Shown here: in pieces, positions 35,846 to 45,852 of the stretch
Numbering within the stretch: the first letter of the stretch is position 1
Layout: the number at the start of each line of letters is the position of its first letter
Assembly (NCBI GenBank): GCA_015272325.1
Contig: JACYLU010000001.1
Coordinates: 248,001-312,000, forward strand
DNA length: 64,000 bases
DNA from: Synechococcales cyanobacterium C42_A2020_086
GTDB lineage: Bacteria; Cyanobacteriota; Cyanobacteriia; Elainellales; Elainellaceae
Direction of reading: 5' to 3'
Program-made: the position numbers and the translations under genes
Notes under the pieces: model-generated
Seen by the model: only the letters and a program-made list of their open reading frames with translations
The model's database searches: none
Told to the model about the DNA's origin: nothing

Positions 35846-36960
35846 CGCTGCCCGTTTGGGCTATCGCTATCGGCAATGCCAAACACCTGGTTAAACACCT
35901 TTTCTACTTTGTAACCGGAATCGATTGCTTCTAGGGGATCTTTGCGCAGCCGGTGGCGCAGGGCCATCACCATAACGCGACGAATGTCGTCCACGGTGAC
36001 CTCGGTGCGCCCCTCGAAGGCAGCTAGCGCTTTGGCGGTGCGGTTTGTGACGATGTCTCCCCGAAGTCCGTCTACATCGAGTTCGGCACAGACCTGGGAA
36101 ATTTTGACCTTCAGATCGTGATCAATCGTCACCTGCTTCAGCAGTTCTTGAGCTTTGACGAGCCGCTGCTGTAGCTCCTCCTGCTGCGGACGGTATTTCT
36201 CCAGGAACGACTCCGGGTCTTGATCAAACTCAGACCGCTGCTCCACAATTTGCACCCGCAGGTTGGGATCTTTGACGGTATGAATTTCGGCGTGCAGCCC
36301 AAATCGATCGAGTAACTGGGGCCGCAGCTCGCCCTCTTCTGGGTTGCCCGAGCCAACTAGCACAAACCGTGCCGGATGGCGGATGGAAATGCCCTCCCGC
36401 TCGACGGTGTTCCAACCGGAGGCTGCCGAATCGAGCAGCACATCTACTAAGTGGTCATCCAGCAGGTTGACTTCATCGACGTAGAGAATGCCGCGATTGG
36501 CTTGAGCCAACAGCCCTGGCTCGAACGCTTTTACCCCTTCTGACAGGGCTTTTTCAATGTCGATCGTGCCGCAAACTCGGTCTTCCGTCGCTCCGAGGGG
36601 GAGATCGACCATTGGCACTTTCTTATGGGTTATCTCCACCGGTTGCCCAGCTTCGATCTGCTGCTTCACCAAATCGCTCATTAGGCTGGGGTCGCTGGGG
36701 TGGCTATTGAAGGGATCGCCGGCGACCACCTCAATTTCGGGCAGCACATCGGCGAGGGCGCGGATTGCTGTAGATTTGCCTGTACCGCGATCGCCCATGA
36801 TCATGACACCGCCAATCTTCGGGTCAATCACGTTCAGCAACAGCGCCAGCTTCATTTCCTCCTGCCCAACAATGGCCGTGAAGGGGAAAACCGCCCGTCG
36901 GGTTGAGACTTTGGGAGACGCATGGAGCTGGGAAGGATTAGCGGTGGCAGTAGGACTCAC
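35842..36960 (-). CDS. chlI: Magnesium chelatase ATPase subunit I
   Basis: AAA+ motor subunit of the enzyme that puts Mg into protoporphyrin IX, the first committed step of chlorophyll synthesis. It works with ChlD and ChlH. The P-loop is G-D-R-G-T-G-K-S-T, with [17 protein letters not shown] as the Walker B region and an [11 protein letters not shown] segment. A frame opens at TTG 36990, but GTG 36960 gives the usual short N-terminus (372 residues) and is preferred; both are possible. Single gene, divergent from dapB. Confidence 0.94.
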   Translation of the reverse strand: MSPTATANPSQLHASPKVSTRRAVFPFTAIVGQEEMKLALLLNVIDPKIGGVMIMGDRGTGKSTAIRALADVLPEIEVVAGDPFNSHPSDPSLMSDLVKQQIEAGQPVEITHKKVPMVDLPLGATEDRVCGTIDIEKALSEGVKAFEPGLLAQANRGILYVDEVNLLDDHLVDVLLDSAASGWNTVEREGISIRHPARFVLVGSGNPEEGELRPQLLDRFGLHAEIHTVKDPNLRVQIVEQRSEFDQDPESFLEKYRPQQEELQQRLVKAQELLKQVTIDHDLKVKISQVCAELDVDGLRGDIVTNRTAKALAAFEGRTEVTVDDIRRVMVMALRHRLRKDPLEAIDSGYKVEKVFNQVFGIADSDSPNGQR

Positions 36961-37134
36961 GGAAATTAACCTGAACTCACAACACTTCAATGACTGCCTT
37001 TCATTGTGACACAGAGGGGAGCCGAGAAACGGCAGCGTTGAGAATTACGCGGTACTGCGGCGTCCCCTTCACCGGATTCCCGCTTTCCCTTTACAATTGC
37101 CTGTGTCGCATGGCAAAAAGCAGCAGAAAGCATT

Positions 37135-37962
37135 ATGACAGCACAGGCTCCTATTCCGGTCGTAATCAACGGGGCAGCGGGTAAGATGGGCCGCGAGGTG
37201 GTGAAGGCCGTAGCGGCAGCAGCCGATCTCAATTTGGTCGGCGCGGTCGATCGCAACCCGGAACTGCAGGGGCAGGACATCGGCGAGCTAGCAGGCTGCG
37301 GCAGCTTGGAAGTGCCGGTGGTTAACGATTTGCAAGCCACGCTGGTGATGGCAACCCAGGAACGGCAGCCGCCAGTCATGGTAGATTTTACGCACCCCGA
37401 TTCGGTGTATGACAATGTGCGGGCAGCGATTGCCTATGGCGTACGTCCTGTAGTGGGGACGACGGGCCTCAGCCCGGAGCAAATCAATGATCTAGCTGAG
37501 TTTGCCGATAAAGCCAGCGTGGGGGCAGCGATTATTCCCAATTTTTCGATTGGTATGGTGTTGCTGCAGCAAGCGGCTGTGCGCGCCTCGCAGTATTTCG
37601 ATCACGTTGAAATTATTGAATTGCATCACAACCAGAAAGCGGACGCACCCAGCGGCACGGCGATTCAAACCGCTCAGTTGCTGGAAGAGATGGGCAAATC
37701 GTTCAACCCGCCAGCGGTCGCAGAAACAGAAAAATTGACCGGCGCTCGCGGCACCCGTACTAACGAAGGCATCCGCATCCACAGTGTCCGCTTGCCAGGG
37801 CTGATCGCCCATCAGGAAGTGATTTTTGGAGCTCCCGGACAGATCTACACGCTGCGGCACGATACGAGTGATCGAGCCTGCTACATGCCAGGAGTGCTGC
37901 TAGCGATCCGTAAGGTGATTCAGCTTAAGTCGCTGATATATGGGCTAGAGAAGCTGCTGTAG
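37135..37962 (+). CDS. dapB: 4-hydroxy-tetrahydrodipicolinate reductase DapB
   Basis: NAD(P)H-dependent reductase in lysine and diaminopimelate synthesis. The 275-residue protein has the dinucleotide motif G-A-A-G-K-M-G-R-E, the VVGTTGLS segment, and the substrate-binding block [16 protein letters not shown] 37135 is the start. Divergent from chlI with about 170 bp between. The gene stands alone. Confidence 0.95.
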   Translation: MTAQAPIPVVINGAAGKMGREVVKAVAAAADLNLVGAVDRNPELQGQDIGELAGCGSLEVPVVNDLQATLVMATQERQPPVMVDFTHPDSVYDNVRAAIAYGVRPVVGTTGLSPEQINDLAEFADKASVGAAIIPNFSIGMVLLQQAAVRASQYFDHVEIIELHHNQKADAPSGTAIQTAQLLEEMGKSFNPPAVAETEKLTGARGTRTNEGIRIHSVRLPGLIAHQEVIFGAPGQIYTLRHDTSDRACYMPGVLLAIRKVIQLKSLIYGLEKLL

Positions 37963-38210
37963 CGACGTCTCGTCTCACCTTATACTTTAAAGCCTTGAAC
38001 AGAGGAATTAATTAATCCGTAATTTGTGCGGATGTTTGGGGAAGCATTCGCTAGATTTTGAATGGAAGTGGATTGTCTGTCATACATGTGTGAATACATT
38101 TGTGAATCCCTGCCGATGTAGCGTTGTCGCCTGTTCCCTGAAGATGTGCGGTTTGGAATGAATTTTGCAATTCATTCGTTCTTGTCGTCACTGTGTTCTG
38201 GTGAACTGCT

Positions 38211-38972
38211 ATGTCCAATTTGTCGAATCGTTCCGAGCAAAACCCGCCTGAGCCTGCATTTACAGATCCGGCCCGAAGCGCCCCTCCACCAGTTAATCCC
38301 GAGCGCCGCTATCCAGTAGAACCCTATCGCGGTCGCGGTGATGGCATCAAAGGCTTTTTTCTAGGGGTGCTGTTTACGCTGCTATTGGGAGCGGCCGCAG
38401 GCGGTGCCTACTGGTTTGCTCAACGACAAGCCGCATCGAATCAGGCAGCCAATCCGAGTGCTCCAGCCTCTGCCCCCGACGCAACAACGCTCCCCGCGCC
38501 GCCGGCTCCTCCAACCAACCTCGACACCGACTCTACTACCGGAACAGCTGCTCCCATTGCGACCGAGCCAGACTCCAGTCCGGATGCAGCTGGCTTCACG
38601 CCGCTCAACTTGCAGGCCAATCATGCTAACGGCTCCACCTTGCGCGTTACAGGCATATCGGTTGGTGATGGCATTATCACGCTGAAGATGGTGATCACTA
38701 ATGGTCACGATGAACCTATTACCCTCCAGGAACAAAACAGCCCGGCAATTCTCAAAGATGACCTAGGGAACGTCTATAACCTGGTGGCACCCCCCGATAA
38801 TCCCAACATTACGGTGAATCCCAACACAACGGTTCGGGGAGATTTTGTCTTCAGCGGACAGTTAGCGCCCAACGCTACCACCCTGACGCTGCTGACCAAT
38901 TCCAAATTTGGCGGTGATGCCAGCTTCAGCAAAGATCCCAAATTCGCGATTGCCAATATTCCTGCTAAATAA
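38211..38972 (+). CDS. Single-pass membrane protein with DUF4352-like domain
   Basis: A 253-residue protein with a Pro-rich cytoplasmic start, one membrane helix at about residues 50-68 (GFFLGVLFTLLLGAAAGGAYW), a Pro/Ala/Thr-rich linker to about residue 125, and an extracytoplasmic immunoglobulin-like domain (LRVTGISVGDGIITLKMVIT, then FVFSGQLAPNATTLTL) resembling DUF4352. The OmpA lipoprotein gene follows 111 bp downstream on the same strand, so an envelope role is likely. Function unknown. Confidence 0.72.
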   Translation: MSNLSNRSEQNPPEPAFTDPARSAPPPVNPERRYPVEPYRGRGDGIKGFFLGVLFTLLLGAAAGGAYWFAQRQAASNQAANPSAPASAPDATTLPAPPAPPTNLDTDSTTGTAAPIATEPDSSPDAAGFTPLNLQANHANGSTLRVTGISVGDGIITLKMVITNGHDEPITLQEQNSPAILKDDLGNVYNLVAPPDNPNITVNPNTTVRGDFVFSGQLAPNATTLTLLTNSKFGGDASFSKDPKFAIANIPAK

Positions 38973-39083
38973 CTCCCGCTCAATAACCGCTTGATCACCC
39001 TACACCAACGGAATTGATCGCGCTGACTCAGCAGTTGGCTCCCCTTGACCCAAGACCCCTCTTAGCCAGAATTCTAGTGCCCT

Positions 39084-39719
39084 ATGCCTCAGACTTTGTC
39101 GGCGGTCGCAATTGCTGTGCTGCTAGGCTTGACCGCCTGTAGCGGTGCCCGTAGCCCCACCTCCTCGGAACCGCAGCCTGTGTCGAGTCCGGTGACTCGC
39201 CTAGAACCGGTGCAAGTCCAGCCTGTAACGACCCTAGAGACCGAGGTGAGCAGCACCACTACCCTTACGACTACACAAGAAGGGCAAACGACAACCATCA
39301 GCGTGCAGCAAGCCATGACCGACCTCGCCGCTCAGCAAACCAGCGAGGGGTTACTCATTGTCTTGCCGGACAACATTTTGTTTGACTTTGACAAATTCAA
39401 TATTCGAGCGTCTGCCGAGCCAACACTGGCAAAGCTAGCGGTGCTGCTGAAGAATGATCCTCAGGCTCCAGTGTCCATTCACGGCCATACCGACAGCATT
39501 GGCAGCGACGCCTACAACCAAACCCTATCACAGAAGCGGGCAGATGCCGTCAAGACCTACCTAGTGCAAAGGCTGGATATTGCAGCAGATCGGTTGCAAA
39601 CAAAAGGGTTTGGTGAAGCCGAACCAGTTGCGCCCAACACCAATCCGGACGGGTCTGATAATCCCGAGGGGCGGCAGAAGAACCGGCGCGTCGAGGTGAT
39701 TATTCACAATCAGGGATAG
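39084..39719 (+). CDS. OmpA-family lipoprotein
   Basis: A 211-residue periplasmic lipoprotein. The signal ends in a lipobox L-T-A-C at residues 18-21. After a Thr/Ser/Val-rich linker, the OmpA peptidoglycan-binding domain spans about residues 90-210, with DNILFDFDKFNIRASAEPTL, HGHTDSIGSDAYNQTLSQKRA and GRQKNRRVEV, all diagnostic. It probably ties the outer envelope to the cell wall. It follows the DUF4352-like gene on the same strand. Confidence 0.9.
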   Translation: MPQTLSAVAIAVLLGLTACSGARSPTSSEPQPVSSPVTRLEPVQVQPVTTLETEVSSTTTLTTTQEGQTTTISVQQAMTDLAAQQTSEGLLIVLPDNILFDFDKFNIRASAEPTLAKLAVLLKNDPQAPVSIHGHTDSIGSDAYNQTLSQKRADAVKTYLVQRLDIAADRLQTKGFGEAEPVAPNTNPDGSDNPEGRQKNRRVEVIIHNQG

Positions 39720-39735
39720 GATGGCGTAACAACGT

Positions 39736-40024
39736 TTAAACCGACAGCAGCAACACATGGGCACTAACCACCCGCCAGCCTTCGGGCGTTCGCAGCCAAG
39801 TTCGGCTTCGGCGTCCCTGCCGTCCCGACCGCTGAAATTGAAATTCTGTGTTGGCGGTGGCAAAGTGGTGACCGTAGGTGGTGATCACCGCAATATTTGA
39901 GGCGGGGAATCAAACTGTTGCAGCGCTGGTGGTTGAGCACCTGACACTCCTGCCAAGTGGCGGGCAATCGCACAACAGAACCGGGAGGAGGCTGCGCTTT
40001 TTCAGGAGACACAAGGGCAAACAT
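39736..40024 (-). pseudogene. Chimeric remnant: Uma2-nuclease start fused to AtzH/HpxZ-like end
   Basis: Two decayed pieces in tandem. From ATG 40024 the frame gives MFALVSPEKAQPPPGSVVRL, then PATWQECQVLN and IPRLKY, the standard N-terminus of cyanobacterial Uma2-family restriction-endonuclease-like proteins; after about 45 residues that homology is lost. In a different frame, 39894-39736 encodes about 52 residues ([16 protein letters not shown], then [17 protein letters not shown]) that match the C-terminus of the AtzH-like/HpxZ (DUF3225) NTF2 fold and end at a proper stop. The join is near 39900. It looks like a deletion that removed the rest of both genes. Confidence 0.55.
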
Positions 40025-40105
40025 TGTTTATAACGTTGTTTGTTTATAACGTTGTTTAGTTTAAACGCCTCTCACCTGAGCAACTGCTATAGCCTCTCTC
40101 ATCCT

Positions 40106-40978
40106 CTACCAATTCCGCCAGCCGCCTTTGCTGGGAGTTTCGTCCTGAGTGAGTTGAGAGCGCTCATGCAGCAGGGTTTGATAGTCCTGGCTGCTAGCCC
40201 AGCGGTCGATTTCGCGAGCACGCAGCACGGGCAGCGGGTGGGTGCGCTGAGCCGTTTGTAGCTGCTTCAGCATTTTGCCAATTTCATCGACGCCAACCTC
40301 CTCGTAGGAGCGGGCTTGCGCCAAAAAGGCATCAAGGTTGAGCTGCGACGCCAGCGATGGAGAACCGCCCGTCAGCTTCATCAGCACCGATGCCACGACG
40401 CGCGGATCCTGCGCTACCAGCAATGCTGCCCGGTCGCAGCTAAACTCTGCGCAGCGTACCCATTCCATGAGCTGGGTCTGCAGACTTTGTGCAATCGCAC
40501 CACCCCAGGGAGCGAGCTGTCCGGCTGCCAGCACTAGCAGGTTGGCTAGCGTCAGATAAACGCTGTGCTCGCACTTGAGGTGGCCCAGCTCGTGGGCAAT
40601 CACCGCCTGAATTTCTTCGGGCGTCAGCAGCTCAATCAGCGAGGTGTGAAGGACAATAAACGGCTGCTTGCCCCGCATGGCAAAGGTGTAGGCATTAGGA
40701 ACGGAATTCTGCCGCACGTAGAGTTGGGGCGGCTCCAGATCGAGAATTTGACAGGCTTCTAGCAGCAACTTGTGCAAATGCGGCAACTGCTGGTCGCTGA
40801 CCAAAATGCTAGAGGCAATATTTTCCAGATAAAAAAACTGCTCGGCTACGGGTCCGAGCATCATCCGCACCAGCAGATCCAGACCCGGAAGCTGTTTTAG
40901 CGCCTGGGTTGCTTCTAGATCGAGCGGATGACGAAAATCGTTGGACTTAAGACCAACCAGCAGTGTTTTGGAGACCAT
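40106..40978 (-). CDS. M48 family metallopeptidase
   Basis: A 290-residue zinc protease related to HtpX/Ste24 but without their usual run of membrane helices. The frame extends to ATG 41026, but ATG 40978 (MVSKTLLVGLKSNDFRHPLD) fits the family start. The catalytic motif is H-E-L-G-H in VIAHELGHLKCEH, and the third ligand region is EFSCDRAAL. A helical segment LANLLVLAAGQLAPWGG follows the active site. Role in membrane-protein quality control is inferred from the family. Confidence 0.88.
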   Translation of the reverse strand: MVSKTLLVGLKSNDFRHPLDLEATQALKQLPGLDLLVRMMLGPVAEQFFYLENIASSILVSDQQLPHLHKLLLEACQILDLEPPQLYVRQNSVPNAYTFAMRGKQPFIVLHTSLIELLTPEEIQAVIAHELGHLKCEHSVYLTLANLLVLAAGQLAPWGGAIAQSLQTQLMEWVRCAEFSCDRAALLVAQDPRVVASVLMKLTGGSPSLASQLNLDAFLAQARSYEEVGVDEIGKMLKQLQTAQRTHPLPVLRAREIDRWASSQDYQTLLHERSQLTQDETPSKGGWRNW

Positions 40979-41088
40979 GAGATGCGAGGTGTCTGGAGTG
41001 AAAACAAGCGTTAAAGCACTTGCCATGGCTTAATTCTAGCGGTTCTAGCACCAACCCCAGACACTCTACATTCAAGGCGCTTTCCAAC

Positions 41089-42516
41089 TCAGGTAGGCAA
41101 TGGTGAGCCGGGAGCCTCGCTGGATGGTAGTTCCATGTCGGCATCAATTCGCCGCAGCCTAGCCCCAACTTCCAGCAGCTTGCCTTCCAGGTTTTCGTAG
41201 CCGCGGTCGAGGTGGTGCAGGCACTGAATCTGCGTCATTCCTTCTGCTGCCAGCCCAGCCAGCACCAACGCCGCTGAAGCCCGTAGATCGGTAGCCACGA
41301 CCGGCGCTCCTGAGAGCATTGGCACACCCCGAATCAAGGCAATATTGCCCTTAACGGTGATATCTGCCCCCATGCGATTCAGCTCTGCCACATGGCGTAG
41401 CCGGTTTTCAAACACGGTTTCAGTAATGATGCTATTGCCTTCGCTCAGCGTCAGCAGCGCCATAAATTGAGCCTGCATATCAGTGGGGAAACCAGGGAAC
41501 GGCAGCGTCTTGATGTCAGTTGCTCCGTGGCGCTGTCCGGGGACAATCCGCAGCCGATTAGGCGCATCGCTAATTACGTCAGCTCCGATGCTGCGCAGCT
41601 TGGCAATCACTGCTGCTAAATGGTCAGGAATCACGGGGGCTAGGCTTAGCTCCGAATGCGTAATCGCCCCTGCCACTAGGAAGGTGCCGGCTTCAATGCG
41701 GTCGGGAATGATGCTGTAGTCGGTGGAGTGGAGGCTGGGCACTCCAGAAATCACGATCGTATTCGTACCGGCTCCGCGAATGCGAGCACCCATAGCTCGG
41801 CAGAAGTTAGCGAGATCAACCACTTCTGGCTCCTGCGCTGCATTTTCGAGAATGGTTTCGCCCTCTGCTAGAGTGGCTGCCATCATTAGGGTTTCCGTCG
41901 CCCCAACGCTCGGACAATCCAGATAGATGCGTGCCCCTTTAAGGCGCTGTTTGCTGCCTCTAATGTAGGCATGAACCGTGCCATGTTCGATTTGGACATC
42001 AGCACCCAATGCTCTTAGGCCGCGCACATGCAGATCGACCGGTCGTGCCCCAATCGCACAGCCCCCTGGCAGCGGTACTCGCGCCACGCCCAATCGCGCT
42101 AGCAGTGGCCCGATGATAAAGAAACTGGCTCGCAGCTGGCTTACTAGCTCGTAGGGCGCTTTTGCCTGCCCAATGTGACTCGCGTTGATTTCCAGAGCAT
42201 CACCCTGCCGCCGCAACTTCACCCCGAGCGAAGACAAAATTTCGCCCATCCGCGAGACATCCACCAGGGAAGGCACATTGCGAATGCGGCAGTCATCGGC
42301 ACAGAGCAACGCGCCAGCCATAATCACGAGAGCAGAGTTCTTGGCACCGCTGATTTTGACCTGCCCTGCCAGGGGCTGTCTCCCCCAGATTTGCAGTACC
42401 GACTGATCTTCTTCAGGGAGAGAATGAGAGCTTGGGGTATTGAGTTGAGCAGTAATAGGTCTATCCTCCGGAATCAAACAAACCCTGGCTTGAAGCTGTA
42501 GCTTCAAAGCAAACAA
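41089..42516 (-). CDS. murA: UDP-N-acetylglucosamine 1-carboxyvinyltransferase MurA
   Basis: Catalyses the first committed step of peptidoglycan synthesis, enolpyruvyl transfer to UDP-GlcNAc. The reactive Cys is present in P-G-G-C-A-I-G, so the enzyme should be fosfomycin-sensitive. Other marks: [20 protein letters not shown] and [13 protein letters not shown]. The frame starts at TTG 42516 (475 residues), which leaves about 40 residues of unconserved N-terminus; another TTG at residue 14 is possible, so the start is uncertain. Confidence 0.94.
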   Translation of the reverse strand: MFALKLQLQARVCLIPEDRPITAQLNTPSSHSLPEEDQSVLQIWGRQPLAGQVKISGAKNSALVIMAGALLCADDCRIRNVPSLVDVSRMGEILSSLGVKLRRQGDALEINASHIGQAKAPYELVSQLRASFFIIGPLLARLGVARVPLPGGCAIGARPVDLHVRGLRALGADVQIEHGTVHAYIRGSKQRLKGARIYLDCPSVGATETLMMAATLAEGETILENAAQEPEVVDLANFCRAMGARIRGAGTNTIVISGVPSLHSTDYSIIPDRIEAGTFLVAGAITHSELSLAPVIPDHLAAVIAKLRSIGADVISDAPNRLRIVPGQRHGATDIKTLPFPGFPTDMQAQFMALLTLSEGNSIITETVFENRLRHVAELNRMGADITVKGNIALIRGVPMLSGAPVVATDLRASAALVLAGLAAEGMTQIQCLHHLDRGYENLEGKLLEVGARLRRIDADMELPSSEAPGSPLPT

Positions 42517-42741
42517 ATTTGGTACTGATTCTACCGGAAACTACCTCAATGTCTAGAACCTCTTTCAGGATTGGTAGGAATGACCCCTAGACCGCAGTGC
42601 GTTTTTACCTTGAAAACATGAAAATCCTGTCGAGAAACAGCTTGACGAATGCGCGCGTCCTGTGTGACGATAGTAAATCGCAGTCTAAAGTTGAGTTTTC
42701 TCAACATTTGTTAGTCTAAAATACTGGTAGTATTAGCCTGA

Positions 42742-42823
42742 GCGGAACTGGCGGAATTGGTAGACGCGCATGATTCAGGTTCATGTGCCGCAAGGCTTCC
42801 GGGTTCAAGTCCCGGGTTCCGCA
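42742..42823 (+). tRNA. tRNA-Leu (anticodon CAG)
   Basis: An 82-nt class II tRNA. Acceptor GCGGAAC pairs with GTTCCGC, followed by discriminator A. The anticodon stem CATGA/TCATG encloses the loop TTCAGGT with anticodon CAG. The long variable arm (GCC-GCAA-GGC core) identifies Leu, and the T arm CCGGG-TTCAAGT-CCCGG is perfect. The 3' CCA is not encoded. A GTTGAG-TTTT-CTCAAC hairpin lies upstream at 42690-42705. Confidence 0.96.
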
Positions 42824-43051
42824 TCCGAAATCTCCTTTTGTAGGAGGATGGGATGAAGCTAGATTGTAGTTGCTGATGGGCAGGTGAGCAATCGCTTGCC
42901 CGCTTTCGATTGGGGCGCTTAGCTCCTGGAGGTGCCACAGCAGATAGGATACCTACCGTCAAGTGACCTTTAATTTTCTTATCACAATCATTATTTTTTG
43001 ACAGAATTTCAATCAATTAACGAATGCTCTTTCAGGGCTAGTCAGAAGGCA

Positions 43052-43849
43052 ATGCTGACCAGTTTACAAAATCCCCTTGTCAAGCAGATGCGCAAACTGC
43101 ACCGAGCCAAAGAGCGCCGAGAGCAGCAGCTCTTTTTGCTGGAGGGCACTCATCTTTTGGAAGAAGCGTGTGCGGCGGGTTGGTCCCTGATAACGGTGTG
43201 CTGCACGCCGGGCTGGCAGGCTACCCATGAAGCGCTGTGGCAGCAGGTGAGTCAGCAAGCGCAGCGAGCAGAATTGGTGAGCGAAGCGGTTTTGGCAGCA
43301 ATGGTGACGACAGTGCATCCAGATGGCGTGGTGGCTACGGCTAGTCGCGGACGGCTCGACACGTCGAGGCTGAATATTCAAGATTTGCAGTTGGGCATTG
43401 CCCTGGAAACGTTGCAAGATCCCGGCAATCTGGGCACTGTGATTCGCAGCGCGGCGGCGGCAGCGGCCGATGGTTTGTGGGTGAGTGCCGACAGCGTCGA
43501 TCTCGATCATCCTAAAGTGCTGCGAGCCTCAGCAGGACAGTGGTTCCGGCTTCCGATGACTGTCAGCTCGAATTTGATTGCCGATGTCACCCAAGCTGCG
43601 ACGGCCGGAATTCAGATCGTGGCGACTCTGCCGACAGCGTCACTGACCTATTGGGAGGTCGATTTCAGTCGTCCCACCCTGATTCTGCTAGGCAACGAAG
43701 GCGCTGGACTCTCACCTGCCCTGAGCGCGGCAGCCGATCTAGCGGTGCGGATTCCCCTAGCGCCGGGTGTGGAATCGCTGAATGTAGGAATTGCGGCGGC
43801 ATTGCTGCTGTATGAAGCGCAGCGTCAACGGGGCTGGGGACAAAATTAG
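43052..43849 (+). CDS. TrmH/SpoU-family RNA 2'-O-methyltransferase
   Basis: Adds a ribose methyl group to rRNA or tRNA using S-adenosylmethionine. Length 265 residues from ATG 43052 (MLTSLQNPLVKQMRKLHRAKERR), preceded by AAGG; the frame is open from 42998. Motif 1 appears as ETLQDPGNLGTVIRSAAAA, motif 2 as LILLGNEGAGLS and motif 3 as RIPLAPGVESLNVGIAAALLLYE. These form the trefoil-knot SAM site. The target nucleotide cannot be told from sequence. Its stop overlaps the convergent FIST gene stop by 4 bp. Confidence 0.92.
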   Translation: MLTSLQNPLVKQMRKLHRAKERREQQLFLLEGTHLLEEACAAGWSLITVCCTPGWQATHEALWQQVSQQAQRAELVSEAVLAAMVTTVHPDGVVATASRGRLDTSRLNIQDLQLGIALETLQDPGNLGTVIRSAAAAAADGLWVSADSVDLDHPKVLRASAGQWFRLPMTVSSNLIADVTQAATAGIQIVATLPTASLTYWEVDFSRPTLILLGNEGAGLSPALSAAADLAVRIPLAPGVESLNVGIAAALLLYEAQRQRGWGQN

Positions 43850-45126
43850 TCTGGGGTAGCGGCATCTGCCTGACGACAAATGCCAAATACCGAGGTGTAA
43901 CCGTGCAAGAAGGTAGTGCTGCCCACTGGGCCAATCTCGCCGTTGCAGAAGAAGCCACTCAGCGGCACATCGACTAAATGACGCGCAAATAGCTGAGAAT
44001 CAAAGTTTGGCTCTTGGTAAAGCCCCTCACCCCGTCCTAGGCAGGAAAACATCAGTGCGCCGATGGCAGAGGATGCCGGAGTCTGCTGGCGATAGCGCTC
44101 TAACAGGGCCTTTAAATCAGCGGCAGAGGCTGCAGCGTCCCGCAGATGAAACTGCACGCGCTGCCCGGGGCGGATGCGATCACCTACAGCAATGGCGCCG
44201 GTTTTGGGGTCTACCCCCAGCAGGTTGCGAATTAGAAAATCCCCCTGTTCCAGATTTTGCTTAAAAGCGCTTTGGGCCACGCCCACAAACAGCGAGTGCT
44301 GGGCTAGTGCCCGATCAGACTCGTTCAATTCCTGAAATAGGTCCTGCAAAACCTCTAAAGGCGTGCGGGTTGCGATTGTTCCGGTCTCAGAGCTTGCGGC
44401 ATCTTCGAGTTGCGTGAGAATATTGCGCTCTGCCTCCGCAACTCGGTAGGGCCGCCCAATCGGGCGACATCCCTGTGCCACGATCGTTTCCAGGACAATA
44501 TTGCCGCTTAAGGCCACGCCCACGATGCCGTCCTGATAGTACTGATCGTCGCAGAATAAGCCGCTTTGCCCCGAGATCGAGCTGACGCTAGCTAGCCCAC
44601 CCACTTTAACCGAGTCAGGATAGGCGTAATCCAACCCTTGCAGCAGTTCCGAAATTCCTGGTGAAGTGGGAGAGGCCAACAGGATAAACTGAGGTCGCTC
44701 CTGCGGCGGTACGCCAATCAGGTTGACCCAAGCATCGGGCGGGCTGTCAGGGTCCGGCAGGTCTTCGGTCGAGAGATGGAAGCTCCGGACGGTTACACCA
44801 GGCAAATGCGTCAATGTCAAACTGAGGGCAGCTTTACCTTCAATTTCTTGGATTTCGCCAGTGGCATCTACCCCTACAACTCCTCCCCCACTGCAGCCAA
44901 TCAGTGCAGGAACCGAGAGGGTCTCTTGCAGTAGTGGCATCAGCCGGGAATACTCACTAGCAAATGCCGAGGAAATGAACAGCAGGGCTAAATCGGGAGG
45001 CGCATGCAGCTGATGTTGAGCTTGAGCCACCACATCTTTGACCGCAGATTCCAAAGAAGCTCGGGTGGATAAAGCACTTGTCCACTGCATTGTATCGGTA
45101 TTTAGATCCACGTTTAGGTCTACCAT
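43846..45126 (-). CDS. FIST-domain sensory protein
   Basis: A 426-residue protein with FIST N (about residues 30-230) and FIST C (about 235-410) domains, predicted to sense small ligands such as amino acids. Visible marks: ALIGCSGGGVVG, VKVGGLAS, and near the end GFFCNGEIGPVG followed by LHGYTSVFGICR. ATG 45126 is chosen because GGAGG lies 8 nt upstream; the frame is open to 45159. No kinase or transducer gene is adjacent, so it may act alone or with partners elsewhere. Confidence 0.9.
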   Translation of the reverse strand: MVDLNVDLNTDTMQWTSALSTRASLESAVKDVVAQAQHQLHAPPDLALLFISSAFASEYSRLMPLLQETLSVPALIGCSGGGVVGVDATGEIQEIEGKAALSLTLTHLPGVTVRSFHLSTEDLPDPDSPPDAWVNLIGVPPQERPQFILLASPTSPGISELLQGLDYAYPDSVKVGGLASVSSISGQSGLFCDDQYYQDGIVGVALSGNIVLETIVAQGCRPIGRPYRVAEAERNILTQLEDAASSETGTIATRTPLEVLQDLFQELNESDRALAQHSLFVGVAQSAFKQNLEQGDFLIRNLLGVDPKTGAIAVGDRIRPGQRVQFHLRDAAASAADLKALLERYRQQTPASSAIGALMFSCLGRGEGLYQEPNFDSQLFARHLVDVPLSGFFCNGEIGPVGSTTFLHGYTSVFGICRQADAATPD

Positions 45127-45309
45127 CGTTGTTCTCCCTCCAGAACTGCAGAACCCCAAGACGTTATTCTTAGAGGAGTTTGAAGCGGTCGATACTTGAG
45201 CGGTTCAGCAGAAGCAGCTCAAGTTTCAGGTACTGCGGAACACTCGACGACGTCATAGTCTGGATTCCCAATCAACTTCATCTAGGGCGTGCTCCATCAA
45301 GCTACGTAT

Positions 45310-45358
45310 GAATCAAGTTGAATCAAGTCATCCAATCAAGTGACTTATCAAGTGACTT
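45310..45358. repeat. Adjacent 10-bp and 12-bp tandem duplications
   Basis: gaatcaagtt/gaatcaagtc is followed after 5 bp by two exact copies of atcaagtgactt. The shared atcaagt core suggests successive slippage events in one spot. Confidence 0.85.
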
Positions 45359-45592
45359 ATTCTGCTCCATAAATACCCCGTGTGATCATCCGCGCGACAA
45401 CGCGACAAACAGAATAAACACGTAATCGATCACCTGACTGAACCCATCAAAATTGCACAACCCAGTGGCTAGATGATAAGAATACTGACCTAGTAGCCTA
45501 TTATGCGGCTTGGACTACCACTTTGGAGCAGCCAATTTAGACTCCTGACGTCATGGCTTCAGTAACAATCCTCACAAGCCGCTCGGTCAGTG

Positions 45593-45622
45593 TAGGCTAG
45601 AATCGAGTAGGCTAGAATCAAG
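45593..45622. repeat. 15-bp tandem duplication
   Basis: Units taggctagaatcgag and taggctagaatcaag lie head to tail. Confidence 0.9.
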
Positions 45623-45852
45623 ACAGAGGTATCGTAGAGTTGGCGCAAATCTGCAAGCGATGCGTGTTGGCGGTGAAATCTTAAAGAAAGCAATCTATTT
45701 TGCTAGCTGTTTGGGGTTTCATGCCTTAGTAGTAGGAGGCTGATTAGAATAATCCCCTAGACGGGTGATTTCGGTCGGCAGCAACTCTAGGCTACTCTAA
45801 AATCACACCACCCTCTGTAAACCATAAATTCAATACCCTAACTGCACAATCC

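Larger units (their letters stand above)
3669..36794. other. HIP1 octamers (GCGATCGC)
   Basis: Exact copies at 3669, 4348, 13378, 19056, 21700, 27038 and 36787 (start positions). About one would be expected by chance in 64 kb, so the cyanobacterial HIP1 element is present at modest density. More copies may exist that I did not record. Confidence 0.8.
45127..45852. other. Intergenic region (726 bp) with several tandem duplications
   Basis: Divergent space between the FIST gene and cp12. No gene found. It contains duplications of 10 bp (45310-45329), 12 bp (45335-45358) and 15 bp (45593-45622), the densest group of such repeats in the window. Confidence 0.6.

Noticed and set aside
42711-43016. 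Minus-strand 101-codon frame over the tRNA
   Set aside because: Its MRNPGLEPGSLAAHEPES stretch is the antisense translation of tRNA-Leu, a common annotation artefact.
45127-45852. CRISPR-like array from the cluster of repeats
   Set aside because: Units are 10-15 bp, only two copies each, adjacent with no spacers, and unrelated to one another.
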